Below, piece by piece: positions 41,010-49,500 of a stretch of DNA of 64,000 bases; within the stretch, counting starts at the first letter, position 1, and every line of letters begins with the position of its first letter. Origin of the DNA: Hydrogenophaga sp. GTDB lineage: Bacteria > Pseudomonadota > Gammaproteobacteria > Burkholderiales > Burkholderiaceae_C. The translations under genes were made by a program, and so were the position numbers. Location of the stretch: the NCBI GenBank assembly GCA_016741995.1, contig JACVCO010000005.1:1-64000 (forward strand), written 5' to 3'. The notes under the pieces are model-generated. The model saw only the letters and a program-made list of their open reading frames with translations, was not told the DNA's origin and did no database searches.

Positions 41010-41030
41010 GGCCCGCGCCCGTACCGGGCG

Positions 41031-41900
41031 TCAGCCGCCGTAGCGCGTTTCCAGGTCCGCCCAGCGCGGGAAGCCCACGATGCGTTTGTATTCCTCGAAG
41101 CCGATGCCGCTGCCCACGAGCTTGAGCTCGCCGCTGTGCAGGTCGGCCAGAGCGTCCTGCATGGTGCGCACGCTGCGCATGAGCAAGGAGATGCCGTAGA
41201 TGACGATGCGAAAGCCCATGTCCTCGAGCTCACCAGGCTTCAGGATGGGCGTGCGGCCGCCTTCGAGCATGTTGGCCATGAGCGGCACGCCCGCGAGCGC
41301 GCGGCCGACGTGTGCAAGTTCTTCCACCGATTCCGGGGCCTCGATGAAGATGCCGTCGGCGCCGGCGCGCGCGTAACGCTCGCCACGCCGCAGCGCCTCG
41401 TCCATGCCGATGACCTCGCGCGCGTCGGTGCGGGCGATGATGAAGGTGCGCGGGTCGCGCCGTTCGCTGGCCGCCGCGCGGATGCGCCGCTCCATCTCTT
41501 CGGCGGGCAGCAGGGCCTTGCCGGCGATGTGGCCGCAGCGCTTGGGCGACACCTGGTCCTCGAAGAACAGCGCCTGCACGCCCATCTTTTCGTAGGTGTG
41601 CACCGCGTGCACCACGTTCTTCACGTCGCCGTAGCCGTTGTCCACGTCCACCAGCACCGGCAGGTCGTTGACGGCGAGGATGTCGCGCACGGCGCCGGAG
41701 ATTTCGCCCAGGTTGGCCAGGCCGATGTCGGGCAGGCCGTAGCGCACGCCCACGACAGGAAAACCGCCGATGAAGTACGCCTTGAACCCGGCCTGCTGGA
41801 TCAGCATGGCCGACAGCGCGTCGTGCGCACCGGGCAGCACCAGCGGGCGTTCGCTGGCGACGAGTTCACGGAAATGGGCGGGAGAAGAGGGCTGGCTCAT
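41031..41900 (-). CDS. Isocitrate lyase/phosphoenolpyruvate mutase family protein
   Basis: LVLPGAHDALSAMLIQQAGFKAYFIGGFPVVGVRYGLPDIGL; VLVDVDNGYGDVKNVVHAVHTYEKMGVQALFFEDQVSPKRCGHI. Start trimmed to ATG 41900. Confidence 0.92.
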   Translation of the reverse strand: MSQPSSPAHFRELVASERPLVLPGAHDALSAMLIQQAGFKAYFIGGFPVVGVRYGLPDIGLANLGEISGAVRDILAVNDLPVLVDVDNGYGDVKNVVHAVHTYEKMGVQALFFEDQVSPKRCGHIAGKALLPAEEMERRIRAAASERRDPRTFIIARTDAREVIGMDEALRRGERYARAGADGIFIEAPESVEELAHVGRALAGVPLMANMLEGGRTPILKPGELEDMGFRIVIYGISLLMRSVRTMQDALADLHSGELKLVGSGIGFEEYKRIVGFPRWADLETRYGG

Positions 41901-41914
41901 GAAGGGGTTGGTGT

Positions 41915-42919
41915 TCACTGATCGATCTTGATGTTGCCGGCCGCGATGACGCCGGCCCAGCGCTTGCCGTCGTCCTGCACGAGCTTTTCCAGCTCCTGCG
42001 GCGTACCGCCGAGTGCTTCGGCGCCCTGGCGTTCGAATTGCGCGCGGATCTCCGGGTCGCGCAGCACGGCGTTGACCTGACGGTTGATCTCGGCCACGGT
42101 TTTTGCGGGCAGGCCGGCGGGGCCCATGAGCGCGAACCAGGTCGTGCCGTCGAAGCCCGCGAAGCCGGCCTCGCGCATCGTGGGGAGGTCCGGCGCCAGC
42201 GGCGAACGTTCGGCGCTGCCGATCGCCAGCGCCTTCACCTTGCCCGCCTGCGCCTGCGGCAGCGTCCACACGATGCTGTCGAACGCGAAATCGATCTGGC
42301 CGCTGTTGATCTCGGGCAGTGCCTGGATGCCGGTCTTGTAGGGCACGTGGCGGGCGCGGATCCCGGCGCGGTGCACGAAGTCGGCGCTGATGAGGTGGGT
42401 GACGGTGCCGTTGCCGCTGGACGCGTAGTTCAGGCCACCGTCGCGCGTGGCCGCCAGTTGCACCAGATCCTTCACGCTGGCCACCTTGAGCGTCGGGCTC
42501 ACCACCAGCACGTTGGGTGCCGTGGCAATGCGGGTGATGGGGGTGAAGTCCTTCACCGCGTCGTAGGGCAGGGGGCGCAGGTGCGGCAGCACGGCGTGCG
42601 TGCTGCTGGTGGCCAGCAACAGTGTGTAGCCGTCGGGCGCGGCGCGCGCCACCGCCTGCGCGCCGATGGCGCCCGCCGCGCCGGCCCGGTTGTCCACCAC
42701 CACCGGTTGGCGCAGCACCTCGGCGAGCTTGGTGCCCACGGCGCGGGCCAGTGCATCGGTGCTGCCGCCGGGCGCAAACGGCACCACGATGCGCACGGGC
42801 TTGTCCGGCCAGTCCGCGGTCTGGGCGTCTGCGCCGAACGCGGCGCACAGGGCTGCGGCGCAGAGCGTGGTGATCAGGCGCCGTTTGCCGGGCGATGACG
42901 CGGGATGCAAGGGATTCAT
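41915..42919 (-). CDS. Bug-family TTT substrate-binding protein
   Basis: Signal peptide then WPDKPVRIVVPFAPGGSTDALARAVGTKLAEVLRQPVVVDNRAGAAGAIGAQAVARAAPDGYTLLLAT. Start trimmed to ATG 42919. Confidence 0.94.
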   Translation of the reverse strand: MNPLHPASSPGKRRLITTLCAAALCAAFGADAQTADWPDKPVRIVVPFAPGGSTDALARAVGTKLAEVLRQPVVVDNRAGAAGAIGAQAVARAAPDGYTLLLATSSTHAVLPHLRPLPYDAVKDFTPITRIATAPNVLVVSPTLKVASVKDLVQLAATRDGGLNYASSGNGTVTHLISADFVHRAGIRARHVPYKTGIQALPEINSGQIDFAFDSIVWTLPQAQAGKVKALAIGSAERSPLAPDLPTMREAGFAGFDGTTWFALMGPAGLPAKTVAEINRQVNAVLRDPEIRAQFERQGAEALGGTPQELEKLVQDDGKRWAGVIAAGNIKIDQ

Positions 42920-43057
42920 GGTGTCTCCTGTGTCTTTGGGCTCATGCACCCTGTCGATGCTTCGATTCGGGGTGGATCGCCACTGTAGAAAGGCCTTGTC
43001 GCGCCGTCCAATGACGAGTTTCCATGGACATGAATGCATGAAATACATAATCGCGCC

Positions 43058-43960
43058 ATGGACCTGCGCCGACTCGATCTCAACCTGCTCGTGGTGTTCG
43101 ACGCCGTCATGACCGAACGCAGCGTCTCGCGCGCCGCGGACCGCCTGGCGCTGACCCAGCCCGCGGTGAGCCACGCGCTGGCGCGTTTGCGCGCCGCCTG
43201 TGGCGACGACATCGTGGTGCGGCGCGGGCACGCGATGGTGCCCACGCCCAAGGCGGTGGCGCTGCAGCACGAGGTGCGCGCCCTGCTGCTGCGCGCGCAA
43301 CGGGTGTTCGCCATGGCCAGCGCGTTCGACCCGGCCGCCTCGCACCGCCAGTTCCAGATCGGTTGTTCGGACCACGCGGCCAACGCCATCCTGCTGCCCG
43401 CGTTGGGGCCGTTGTTGCACGAAGCCCCGCACGTGCGCATCCAGCTCCTGCACGTGGGCCGCACGCACGCCGCCGACATGATCCGCGCCGGGGCGCTGGA
43501 TTTCGCGCTGGGCGTGTTCAACAGCGCCGACGACACCATCGCCGTCAAGACGCTGGCCGAGGTGCCCTATGTCGTCTGCATGCGCCGCGGCCACCCGCTG
43601 GCGCGGCGCCCGCTCACCCTGCCGGCCTACCTGGCGGCCGGGCACCTGCAGGTGCTGGTGCAGCCCGGGTCCTTCGGTGGGGTGGACCAGACGCTCTCGC
43701 GTCTCGGGCACGAACGCAACATCCGGCTCGTGTCGGCGCATTTCGACGTGGCCTGGCGCGCGCTCGAATCGACCGACCTGCTGCTGACCGCGCCGCGCGA
43801 CCTGGTGCGCGCCGGGCCGGGGGCGGCGCTGCGCCAGTGCGCGGTGCCGTTCGAGCTGGATCCGTTCCGGCACCAGATCGCGATGAGCCGGCGCGCGGGC
43901 GACGACCCGGGCATCGCCTGGTTGCTGCAGCGGCTTGGGCCGGCGCAGCAGCGCGCCTAG
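43058..43960 (+). CDS. LysR family transcriptional regulator
   Basis: MDLRRLDLNLLVVFDAVMTERSVSRAADRLALTQPAVSHALARLRAACGDDIVVRRG; NodD-like subtype N-terminus. Confidence 0.95.
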   Translation: MDLRRLDLNLLVVFDAVMTERSVSRAADRLALTQPAVSHALARLRAACGDDIVVRRGHAMVPTPKAVALQHEVRALLLRAQRVFAMASAFDPAASHRQFQIGCSDHAANAILLPALGPLLHEAPHVRIQLLHVGRTHAADMIRAGALDFALGVFNSADDTIAVKTLAEVPYVVCMRRGHPLARRPLTLPAYLAAGHLQVLVQPGSFGGVDQTLSRLGHERNIRLVSAHFDVAWRALESTDLLLTAPRDLVRAGPGAALRQCAVPFELDPFRHQIAMSRRAGDDPGIAWLLQRLGPAQQRA

Positions 43961-43962
43961 GT

Positions 43963-44601
43963 TCAGGGTGCCGCGGTCTTGGGCGTGAAGCCGCAGTACG
44001 CCGCCACCGTGCAGCGCCAGCACATGGGCTTGCGCGCCAGGCACACATAGCGCCCGTGCAGGATCAGCCAGTGGTGCGAATCCACGGCGTAGGCGGCGGG
44101 CACGCGTTTCATCAGTTGCTGCTCCACCGCCAGCGGTGTCTTGCCCGGGGCCAGGCCGGTGCGGTTGCCCACGCGGAAGATGTGCGTGTCCACCGCCATG
44201 GTGGGTTGGCCGAAGGCCACGTTGAGCACCACGTTGGCCGTCTTGCGGCCCACGCCGGGCAGGGCTTCCAGGGCTTCGCGTGTGTTCGGCACCTCGCCGC
44301 CATGGCGCTCCACCAGGATGCGGCAGGTCTCCATCAGGTGCTTGGCCTTGCTGCGGAACAGGCCGATGGTCTTGATGTAGCCCTCCAGGCCCTCCAGCCC
44401 CAGGTCAAGGATGGCCTGCGGCGTGTTGGCCGCCGGAAAGAGCTTGCGCGTCGCCTTGTTCACGCCCACGTCGGTGGCCTGGGCCGAGAGCAGCACCGCG
44501 GCCAGCAGCTCGAACACGGTGGTGTATTCCAGCTCGCTCTGGGGGTGCGGGTTGGCCGCCGCCAGGGTGGCGAAGAAGGGTTCGATGTGCTCGCGCTTCA
44601 T
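43963..44601 (-). CDS. nth: Endonuclease III
   Basis: LLSAQATDVGVNKATRKLFPAANTPQAILDLG; EALPGVGRKTANVVLNVAFGQPTMAVDTHIFRVGNRTG; 4Fe-4S CLARKPMCWRCTVAAYC. Confidence 0.96.
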   Translation of the reverse strand: MKREHIEPFFATLAAANPHPQSELEYTTVFELLAAVLLSAQATDVGVNKATRKLFPAANTPQAILDLGLEGLEGYIKTIGLFRSKAKHLMETCRILVERHGGEVPNTREALEALPGVGRKTANVVLNVAFGQPTMAVDTHIFRVGNRTGLAPGKTPLAVEQQLMKRVPAAYAVDSHHWLILHGRYVCLARKPMCWRCTVAAYCGFTPKTAAP

Positions 44602-44703
44602 GGGCGCGCAGTCTATCGGGGCTTGCCCCCGGTGAGCGGGTTGCCACGAAAAGGGCGCGTTTGGTGACAATGCGGCTTCTTTCCAGCCTTCCCCCTGCAA
44701 CCC

Positions 44704-45906
44704 ATGCCTTTCACCACGCCTTTCGCCGACCGCCTGAACAACGTCGAAACCTCCGCCATCCGCGAGCTCTTCAAGCTGCTGGGCAAGCCCGGCATCATCA
44801 GCTTCGCCGGGGGCTTCCCCGACAGCGCGCTGTTCGACGTGGACGGCATCCGCGAGGCGGTGAACGCCGCGCTCACCGAAGAGCCGGGCGCCACGCTGCA
44901 GTACGGCGCCACCGAAGGCCACCCGCCGCTGCGCGAGCAACTGGCCGCCTTCATGGCGAGCAAGGGCGTGCAGGGCGTGGGCGCCAATGATCTGATCGTC
45001 ACCACCGGCAGTCAGCAGGGGCTGGATTTGCTCGGCAAGACGCTGATCTCGCCCGGCGACAAGGTGATCGTCGAAGGCCCGACCTTCCTCGCCACCATCC
45101 AGTGCTTCCGCCTCTACGGCGCCGAACTCATCACCGTGCCGGTGGATGGGCAGGGCGTGAAGACCGACGAGCTGGAGAAGCTCATCGCCGAGCACAAACC
45201 CAAGTTCGTCTACCTCATCCCCACCTTCGGCAACCCCAGCGGCGCGCTCACCCCGCTGGAGCGGCGCAAGGCCATCCTGCAGATGGCGGTGAAGCACGAC
45301 ACACTGATCGTGGAAGACGACCCGTATGGCGACCTGTACTTCGGTGACGCGCCGCCGCCGAGCCTGCTGGCCCTGGCCGACACCGTGCCCGGTTCGCGCG
45401 ACCGGCTGGTGCACTGCGGTTCGCTGAGCAAGGTGCTCAGCCCCGGCCTGCGTGTGGGCTGGATGGTGGCGCCGGCCGAGTTGCTGGCCAAGGCCACCAT
45501 GTGCAAGCAGTTCAGCGACGCGCACACCAGCACCTTCGCGCAGGCCACGGCGGCGCAGTACCTCAAGGCCGGCCGCATGCCGGCCACGCTGGCGCGCGTG
45601 CGAAAGGTCTACGCCGAGCGCGCCCGGGCCATGACGACCGCGCTGCGCCGCGAGCTCGGCGACGCGATCGACTTCGTGGACCCGCAGGGCGGCCTGTTCG
45701 TGTGGGCGCAGCTCACCGGCGCGGGCGGCAAGCTGGCCGACGGCGCCGCCTTCGCGAAGAAGGCCATCGAACAGGGCGTGGCCTTCGTGCCCGGTGCCCC
45801 GTTCTACGCCAGCCACCCGGTGCACGCCACGCTGCGCCTGAGCTTTGCCACCGCCCCGATCGACAAGATCGAAGAGGGCATTGCAAGACTGGGGCGCGCG
45901 CTGTGA
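44704..45906 (+). CDS. PLP-dependent aminotransferase (fold type I, 2-aminoadipate/MocR-like)
   Basis: ISFAGGFPDSALFDVDGIREAVNAAL; LQYGATEGHPPLREQLA; VYLIPTFGNPSGALTPLERRKAIL; GSLSKVLSPGLRVGWMVAP. Confidence 0.93.
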   Translation: MPFTTPFADRLNNVETSAIRELFKLLGKPGIISFAGGFPDSALFDVDGIREAVNAALTEEPGATLQYGATEGHPPLREQLAAFMASKGVQGVGANDLIVTTGSQQGLDLLGKTLISPGDKVIVEGPTFLATIQCFRLYGAELITVPVDGQGVKTDELEKLIAEHKPKFVYLIPTFGNPSGALTPLERRKAILQMAVKHDTLIVEDDPYGDLYFGDAPPPSLLALADTVPGSRDRLVHCGSLSKVLSPGLRVGWMVAPAELLAKATMCKQFSDAHTSTFAQATAAQYLKAGRMPATLARVRKVYAERARAMTTALRRELGDAIDFVDPQGGLFVWAQLTGAGGKLADGAAFAKKAIEQGVAFVPGAPFYASHPVHATLRLSFATAPIDKIEEGIARLGRAL

Positions 45907-46805
45907 GCGCCGGGGCGCCGGCGGACGACGAAGAAGACACCGTGCCCGGGCCGGCGCCCGAGCTGGTGATCGACGATGTCGATGTCTTCATCGACGGCCG
46001 TGGCGCCCACACCCTGGTGATGGTGCACGGCTGGCCCGACACGCCCGCCCTGTGGGACGCCACCGTGGCCACGTTCAGCGAGCACTTCCGTTGCGTGCGC
46101 TTCCACCTGCCGGGCTTCGATCTGGCCAAGGGGCCGCGCCCCACCTCGGTCGACGAACTCTGCGACGTGATGCGCCGCATCGTCGACGCCGTGAGCCCCG
46201 ACGCGCCCGTGACGCTGGTGCTGCACGACTGGGGTTGTGTTTTCGGCTACGAGTTCGCGGCGCGAAACCGCGAGCGCGTGGCCCGCATCGTGGGCGTGGA
46301 CATCGGCGACTACCAGTCGGCCGATTACTTCAAAGGCCTGAGCTGGCGCGAGAAGCTGATGATCGCGGGCTACCAGCTCTGGCTGGCGGTGGCCTGGGGG
46401 TTGGGCGGCTACCTGCCTGGCTTGGCCAACCGCATGTCGCGCTGGATGGCGCGCAGCATCGGCTGCCGCAACGATCCGCAGCTCATCGGCTGGGAGATGA
46501 ACTACCCCTACGCCATGGGCTGGTTCGGCGCGGTCGGTGGCCTCAAGGGCCTGGCGCCGGTGGACAAGCTCATGGGCGAAACGCTGCCGGGCCTGTACGT
46601 GTACGGCCGCCGCAAGCCCTTCATGTTCCATTCGAGCCGCTGGGTGCGCCAGCTCAACCGCACCACCGGTTGCGCGGCGCATTCGCTGGACACCGGCCAC
46701 TGGGTGATGCGCCAGAAGCCGGCGGAGTTTCACGCCGTGGTGCGGGCCTGGCTCGAAGCGCCGCCCGCGAAGGCTCAGGGCACGGGCAGCGGCACGCCCA
46801 GCTGA
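45903..46805 (+). CDS. Alpha/beta hydrolase
   Basis: HTLVMVHGWPDTPALWDATVATFSEHFRCVRFHLPGFDLA; VLHDWGCVFGYEFAA; GTG start overlapping the previous stop. Confidence 0.87.
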   Translation: MSAGAPADDEEDTVPGPAPELVIDDVDVFIDGRGAHTLVMVHGWPDTPALWDATVATFSEHFRCVRFHLPGFDLAKGPRPTSVDELCDVMRRIVDAVSPDAPVTLVLHDWGCVFGYEFAARNRERVARIVGVDIGDYQSADYFKGLSWREKLMIAGYQLWLAVAWGLGGYLPGLANRMSRWMARSIGCRNDPQLIGWEMNYPYAMGWFGAVGGLKGLAPVDKLMGETLPGLYVYGRRKPFMFHSSRWVRQLNRTTGCAAHSLDTGHWVMRQKPAEFHAVVRAWLEAPPAKAQGTGSGTPS

Positions 46806-48118
46806 TCGGGCAGCACGCCGGCCACGGCCAGCAGTTGCGCGTGTTCGATCCAGCGCCGCGCGTCGCGCTGGGCGGCTTCGTCGGCCGCGCGGGCCGCTTC
46901 GGCCACGGTGTCGGCCACCTCGATCGCCGGGCGCCGGCCGGCCTCGAAGCCCAACCGCGCCAGGCGCAGCGCCTCGGCCGCCACGGCGGCGTTGCGCACC
47001 GCAAGGTCGTGCTGGGCGAGCGCGTCGTCGAGCCGGATGACCGCCTGATCGAAACGGCGCAGGGTGTCGCGGCGGGCGTCGTCCAGCCGGTGCGACAAGG
47101 CCTGCACGCTGCGACCTACCTGATCCACCTGCGCCGAGCGGCTGCCGCCGTCGAACAAGGTCCAGCGCGCCGTCAGCATCAACTGCACGGTGCGGTAGCG
47201 CTCGGACGCGCCGTTGGGGTTGCGCATGTCGGAGCGCGAGGCCTCCAGCGCCACGCGCGGGTGAAAGGCGGCGCGCGCCGCGGCCAGCTCGGCGTTCCCG
47301 CGCTCCACCTGCAGCGCGCTCTCGCGCACGTCGGGGCAGGCCGCCTGGCATTGGGTGCGCAGGGCTTCGATCTGCGCCGCATGGGGCGGGGTGAAGTGCT
47401 CGGCCAGCGCCTCGGCGCTGTGGGTGGGCGCCAGGCCAGTGAGCACCTGCAGTTGCAGGGCCGCTTCGCGCCGGCGGCTGTCGGCCTGTGCCACGGCGCG
47501 CTGGCCGTCGAGCCAGCGCGATTCGGCGCGGCGCAGATCCACCTCGGCCAACTGGCCGGCCTGCAGGCGCTGGCGCACCAGGTCCACCAGCCCGGCCATC
47601 TGGCGCTCGGCCTGCCGGTGAGCCTGCCAGGCCTGTTCGGCGGCGCGCCACTCGTGCCAGGCCTGCAGCGCGGCGGCGGCGCGCTCGTTGCCCACCTTGA
47701 TCAGGCGCGTGCGGTGCTGTTCCACGCGGTGCTCGGCGGCGGTGATCTCGTGGCGCGTGCGCTGGCCGTCGTACAGTACCTGCTCCACGGTCAGGGTGGC
47801 CTGGTCCGAGCGCAGCGGCCGGTTGCCGCTTGTGCTGAACAAGGGCGGGGGCCGGTCGCGCCGCTCGGCGTTGCCGTGCTGCGCATTCAGTTGAACGGTG
47901 GGCCACAGGCCGGCGCTGGCCATGCGCACGGCGTCGCCGGCGCCTTGCACGTCTTCGCGCTGCGCGGCGAGCTCCGGGTCGCGTTCGAGCGCGAGGCGAA
48001 CCCAATCGGCGGCGGTGCGGGGGGCGTTGATGGCGGAGGGGGTGGCCGACGCGTGCACGGGCTCGGCGCGTGCAGCACCCGCGCAGGCCAGCAACAGCAC
48101 AAGGATGGCGGCTTTCAT
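46775..48118 (-). CDS. TolC-family outer membrane protein (type I secretion)
   Basis: MKAAILVLLLACAGAARAEP signal peptide; RTAADWVRLALERDPELAAQREDVQGAGDAVRMASAGLWPTVQLNAQHG; LTARWTLFDGGSRSAQVDQVGRSVQ. Confidence 0.92.
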   Translation of the reverse strand: MKAAILVLLLACAGAARAEPVHASATPSAINAPRTAADWVRLALERDPELAAQREDVQGAGDAVRMASAGLWPTVQLNAQHGNAERRDRPPPLFSTSGNRPLRSDQATLTVEQVLYDGQRTRHEITAAEHRVEQHRTRLIKVGNERAAAALQAWHEWRAAEQAWQAHRQAERQMAGLVDLVRQRLQAGQLAEVDLRRAESRWLDGQRAVAQADSRRREAALQLQVLTGLAPTHSAEALAEHFTPPHAAQIEALRTQCQAACPDVRESALQVERGNAELAAARAAFHPRVALEASRSDMRNPNGASERYRTVQLMLTARWTLFDGGSRSAQVDQVGRSVQALSHRLDDARRDTLRRFDQAVIRLDDALAQHDLAVRNAAVAAEALRLARLGFEAGRRPAIEVADTVAEAARAADEAAQRDARRWIEHAQLLAVAGVLPDQLGVPLPVP

Positions 48119-49500
48119 TTTTCGCCCAGTGCCTGGTTCATGCCCCGCACCAGCGGTTTGAACAGGTAGGTGAGCACGCTGCGCTGCCCGGTGACGATGT
48201 CGAGCGACACCGTCATGCCCGGGGTGAGTGCGAGCGGCTGGCCCTGGCGGTCGCGCAATGGATCGCGCACCGCGACGGTGACGCGGTAGTAGGGCGGCGC
48301 CTGCGGGTTCTCGCGGTCGCTCAGCGTGTCGGCGCTGATGGACTCGACCACGCCGTTCATGGCGCCGTAGATCGCGAAATCGTAGGTGGCCACCTTCACC
48401 CGGGCGGGCTGGCCCAGGGCCACGAAGCCCACGTCGGCCGGCGTCACGCGCGCTTCCACCGTGAGCTGTTCGCTGTGGGGCACGAGGTCGAGCAGCGTGG
48501 CACCGGGCTGCACGACCTGGCCCACGGCGCGGGCGTGCAACTGCTTCACCACACCGTCCACCGGGGCCGTTACTTCGGTGCGCGCCACCTGCGCCCGGCG
48601 CGCCACCGCGCGGGCCTGGCGGATCGCCACCTGCGACTGGTGTTCGCCCGCTTCCTTCACCAGCCGCGTGCGGTATGCGGCCAGCGTGCGTGCGCGCTCG
48701 GCCTGCAGTTCGCGCAGGCCGCTCTCGTGCTCGGCCACTTGGTGGGTGAGCCCTTCGATCGCGCCTTGCACCGCGAGCCATTCGCGCTCCTTGGACAACC
48801 ACTCCGCGCGGCTCACCACGGCGGGCACCAGCGGCCGCAGGATGGTCATCTCTTCGGCCATCAACCGTTCCTCGGTGCTGCGCTGGCGCAGTTCGGCGCG
48901 CGCGCGCTGCAGCGACTGGCGGCGCTGCTCGGCTTTCTGATCCACGGTGGCCAGGGTGTTGCTGATCTCGGCGCGGCTGGCTTCGGCCGCCTTCAGTTCG
49001 TTTTCGCGGATGTCGCCGTGCGCGCTCAGCTCGGGCGGGAAGCGCACCGGCTGGTTCTGCAACTCGGCATCCAACCGCGTGAGCGCGGCCAGGCTGGCCA
49101 GGTAGGGGCGCTGCGATTCGGCGAGGTCGGCCTGCGCGCTGCTGCCGTCCAGCGTGAGCAGCGTCTGGCCGGCGCGCACCGCGTCGCCGTCGGCCACGCG
49201 CACCTCGGCCACGATGCCGCCTTCGGCGCTCTGCACCGCCTGCACGCGTTGCGGCGGAATCAGCCGGCCTTCTGCGCGCACCAGTTCGTCGATGGTGAAC
49301 CACGCGGCCCACACCAGGAACACCACCACCAGGGCGGTGATGGCCAGCATGGTGAGGCGCGGGCCGCGCAAGGCGGCGTCGCTGCGGTGCTCGATGTGGG
49401 TGAGGTCGTCGAGGATGCGGGCGAACAGCGTTGGCGCCGGAGCGGGCGCTGGGGCGGGCGTGGCCGGATCCGGAGTGGTCGATGGTTGTTGCATGGTCAT
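48115..49500 (-). CDS. HlyD-family type I secretion periplasmic adaptor
   Basis: 461 aa; single N-terminal TM; RAEGRLIPPQRVQAVQSAEGGIVAEVRVADGDAVRAGQTLLTLD; TAPVDGVVKQLHARAVGQVVQPGATLLDLVP. Confidence 0.95.
   Translation of the reverse strand: MTMQQPSTTPDPATPAPAPAPAPTLFARILDDLTHIEHRSDAALRGPRLTMLAITALVVVFLVWAAWFTIDELVRAEGRLIPPQRVQAVQSAEGGIVAEVRVADGDAVRAGQTLLTLDGSSAQADLAESQRPYLASLAALTRLDAELQNQPVRFPPELSAHGDIRENELKAAEASRAEISNTLATVDQKAEQRRQSLQRARAELRQRSTEERLMAEEMTILRPLVPAVVSRAEWLSKEREWLAVQGAIEGLTHQVAEHESGLRELQAERARTLAAYRTRLVKEAGEHQSQVAIRQARAVARRAQVARTEVTAPVDGVVKQLHARAVGQVVQPGATLLDLVPHSEQLTVEARVTPADVGFVALGQPARVKVATYDFAIYGAMNGVVESISADTLSDRENPQAPPYYRVTVAVRDPLRDRQGQPLALTPGMTVSLDIVTGQRSVLTYLFKPLVRGMNQALGEK

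Noticed and set aside
41031-42848. 605-aa minus-strand ORF starting at 42848
   Set aside because: The upstream half is an out-of-frame shadow of the Bug gene; the real PEP-mutase-family start is ATG 41900.
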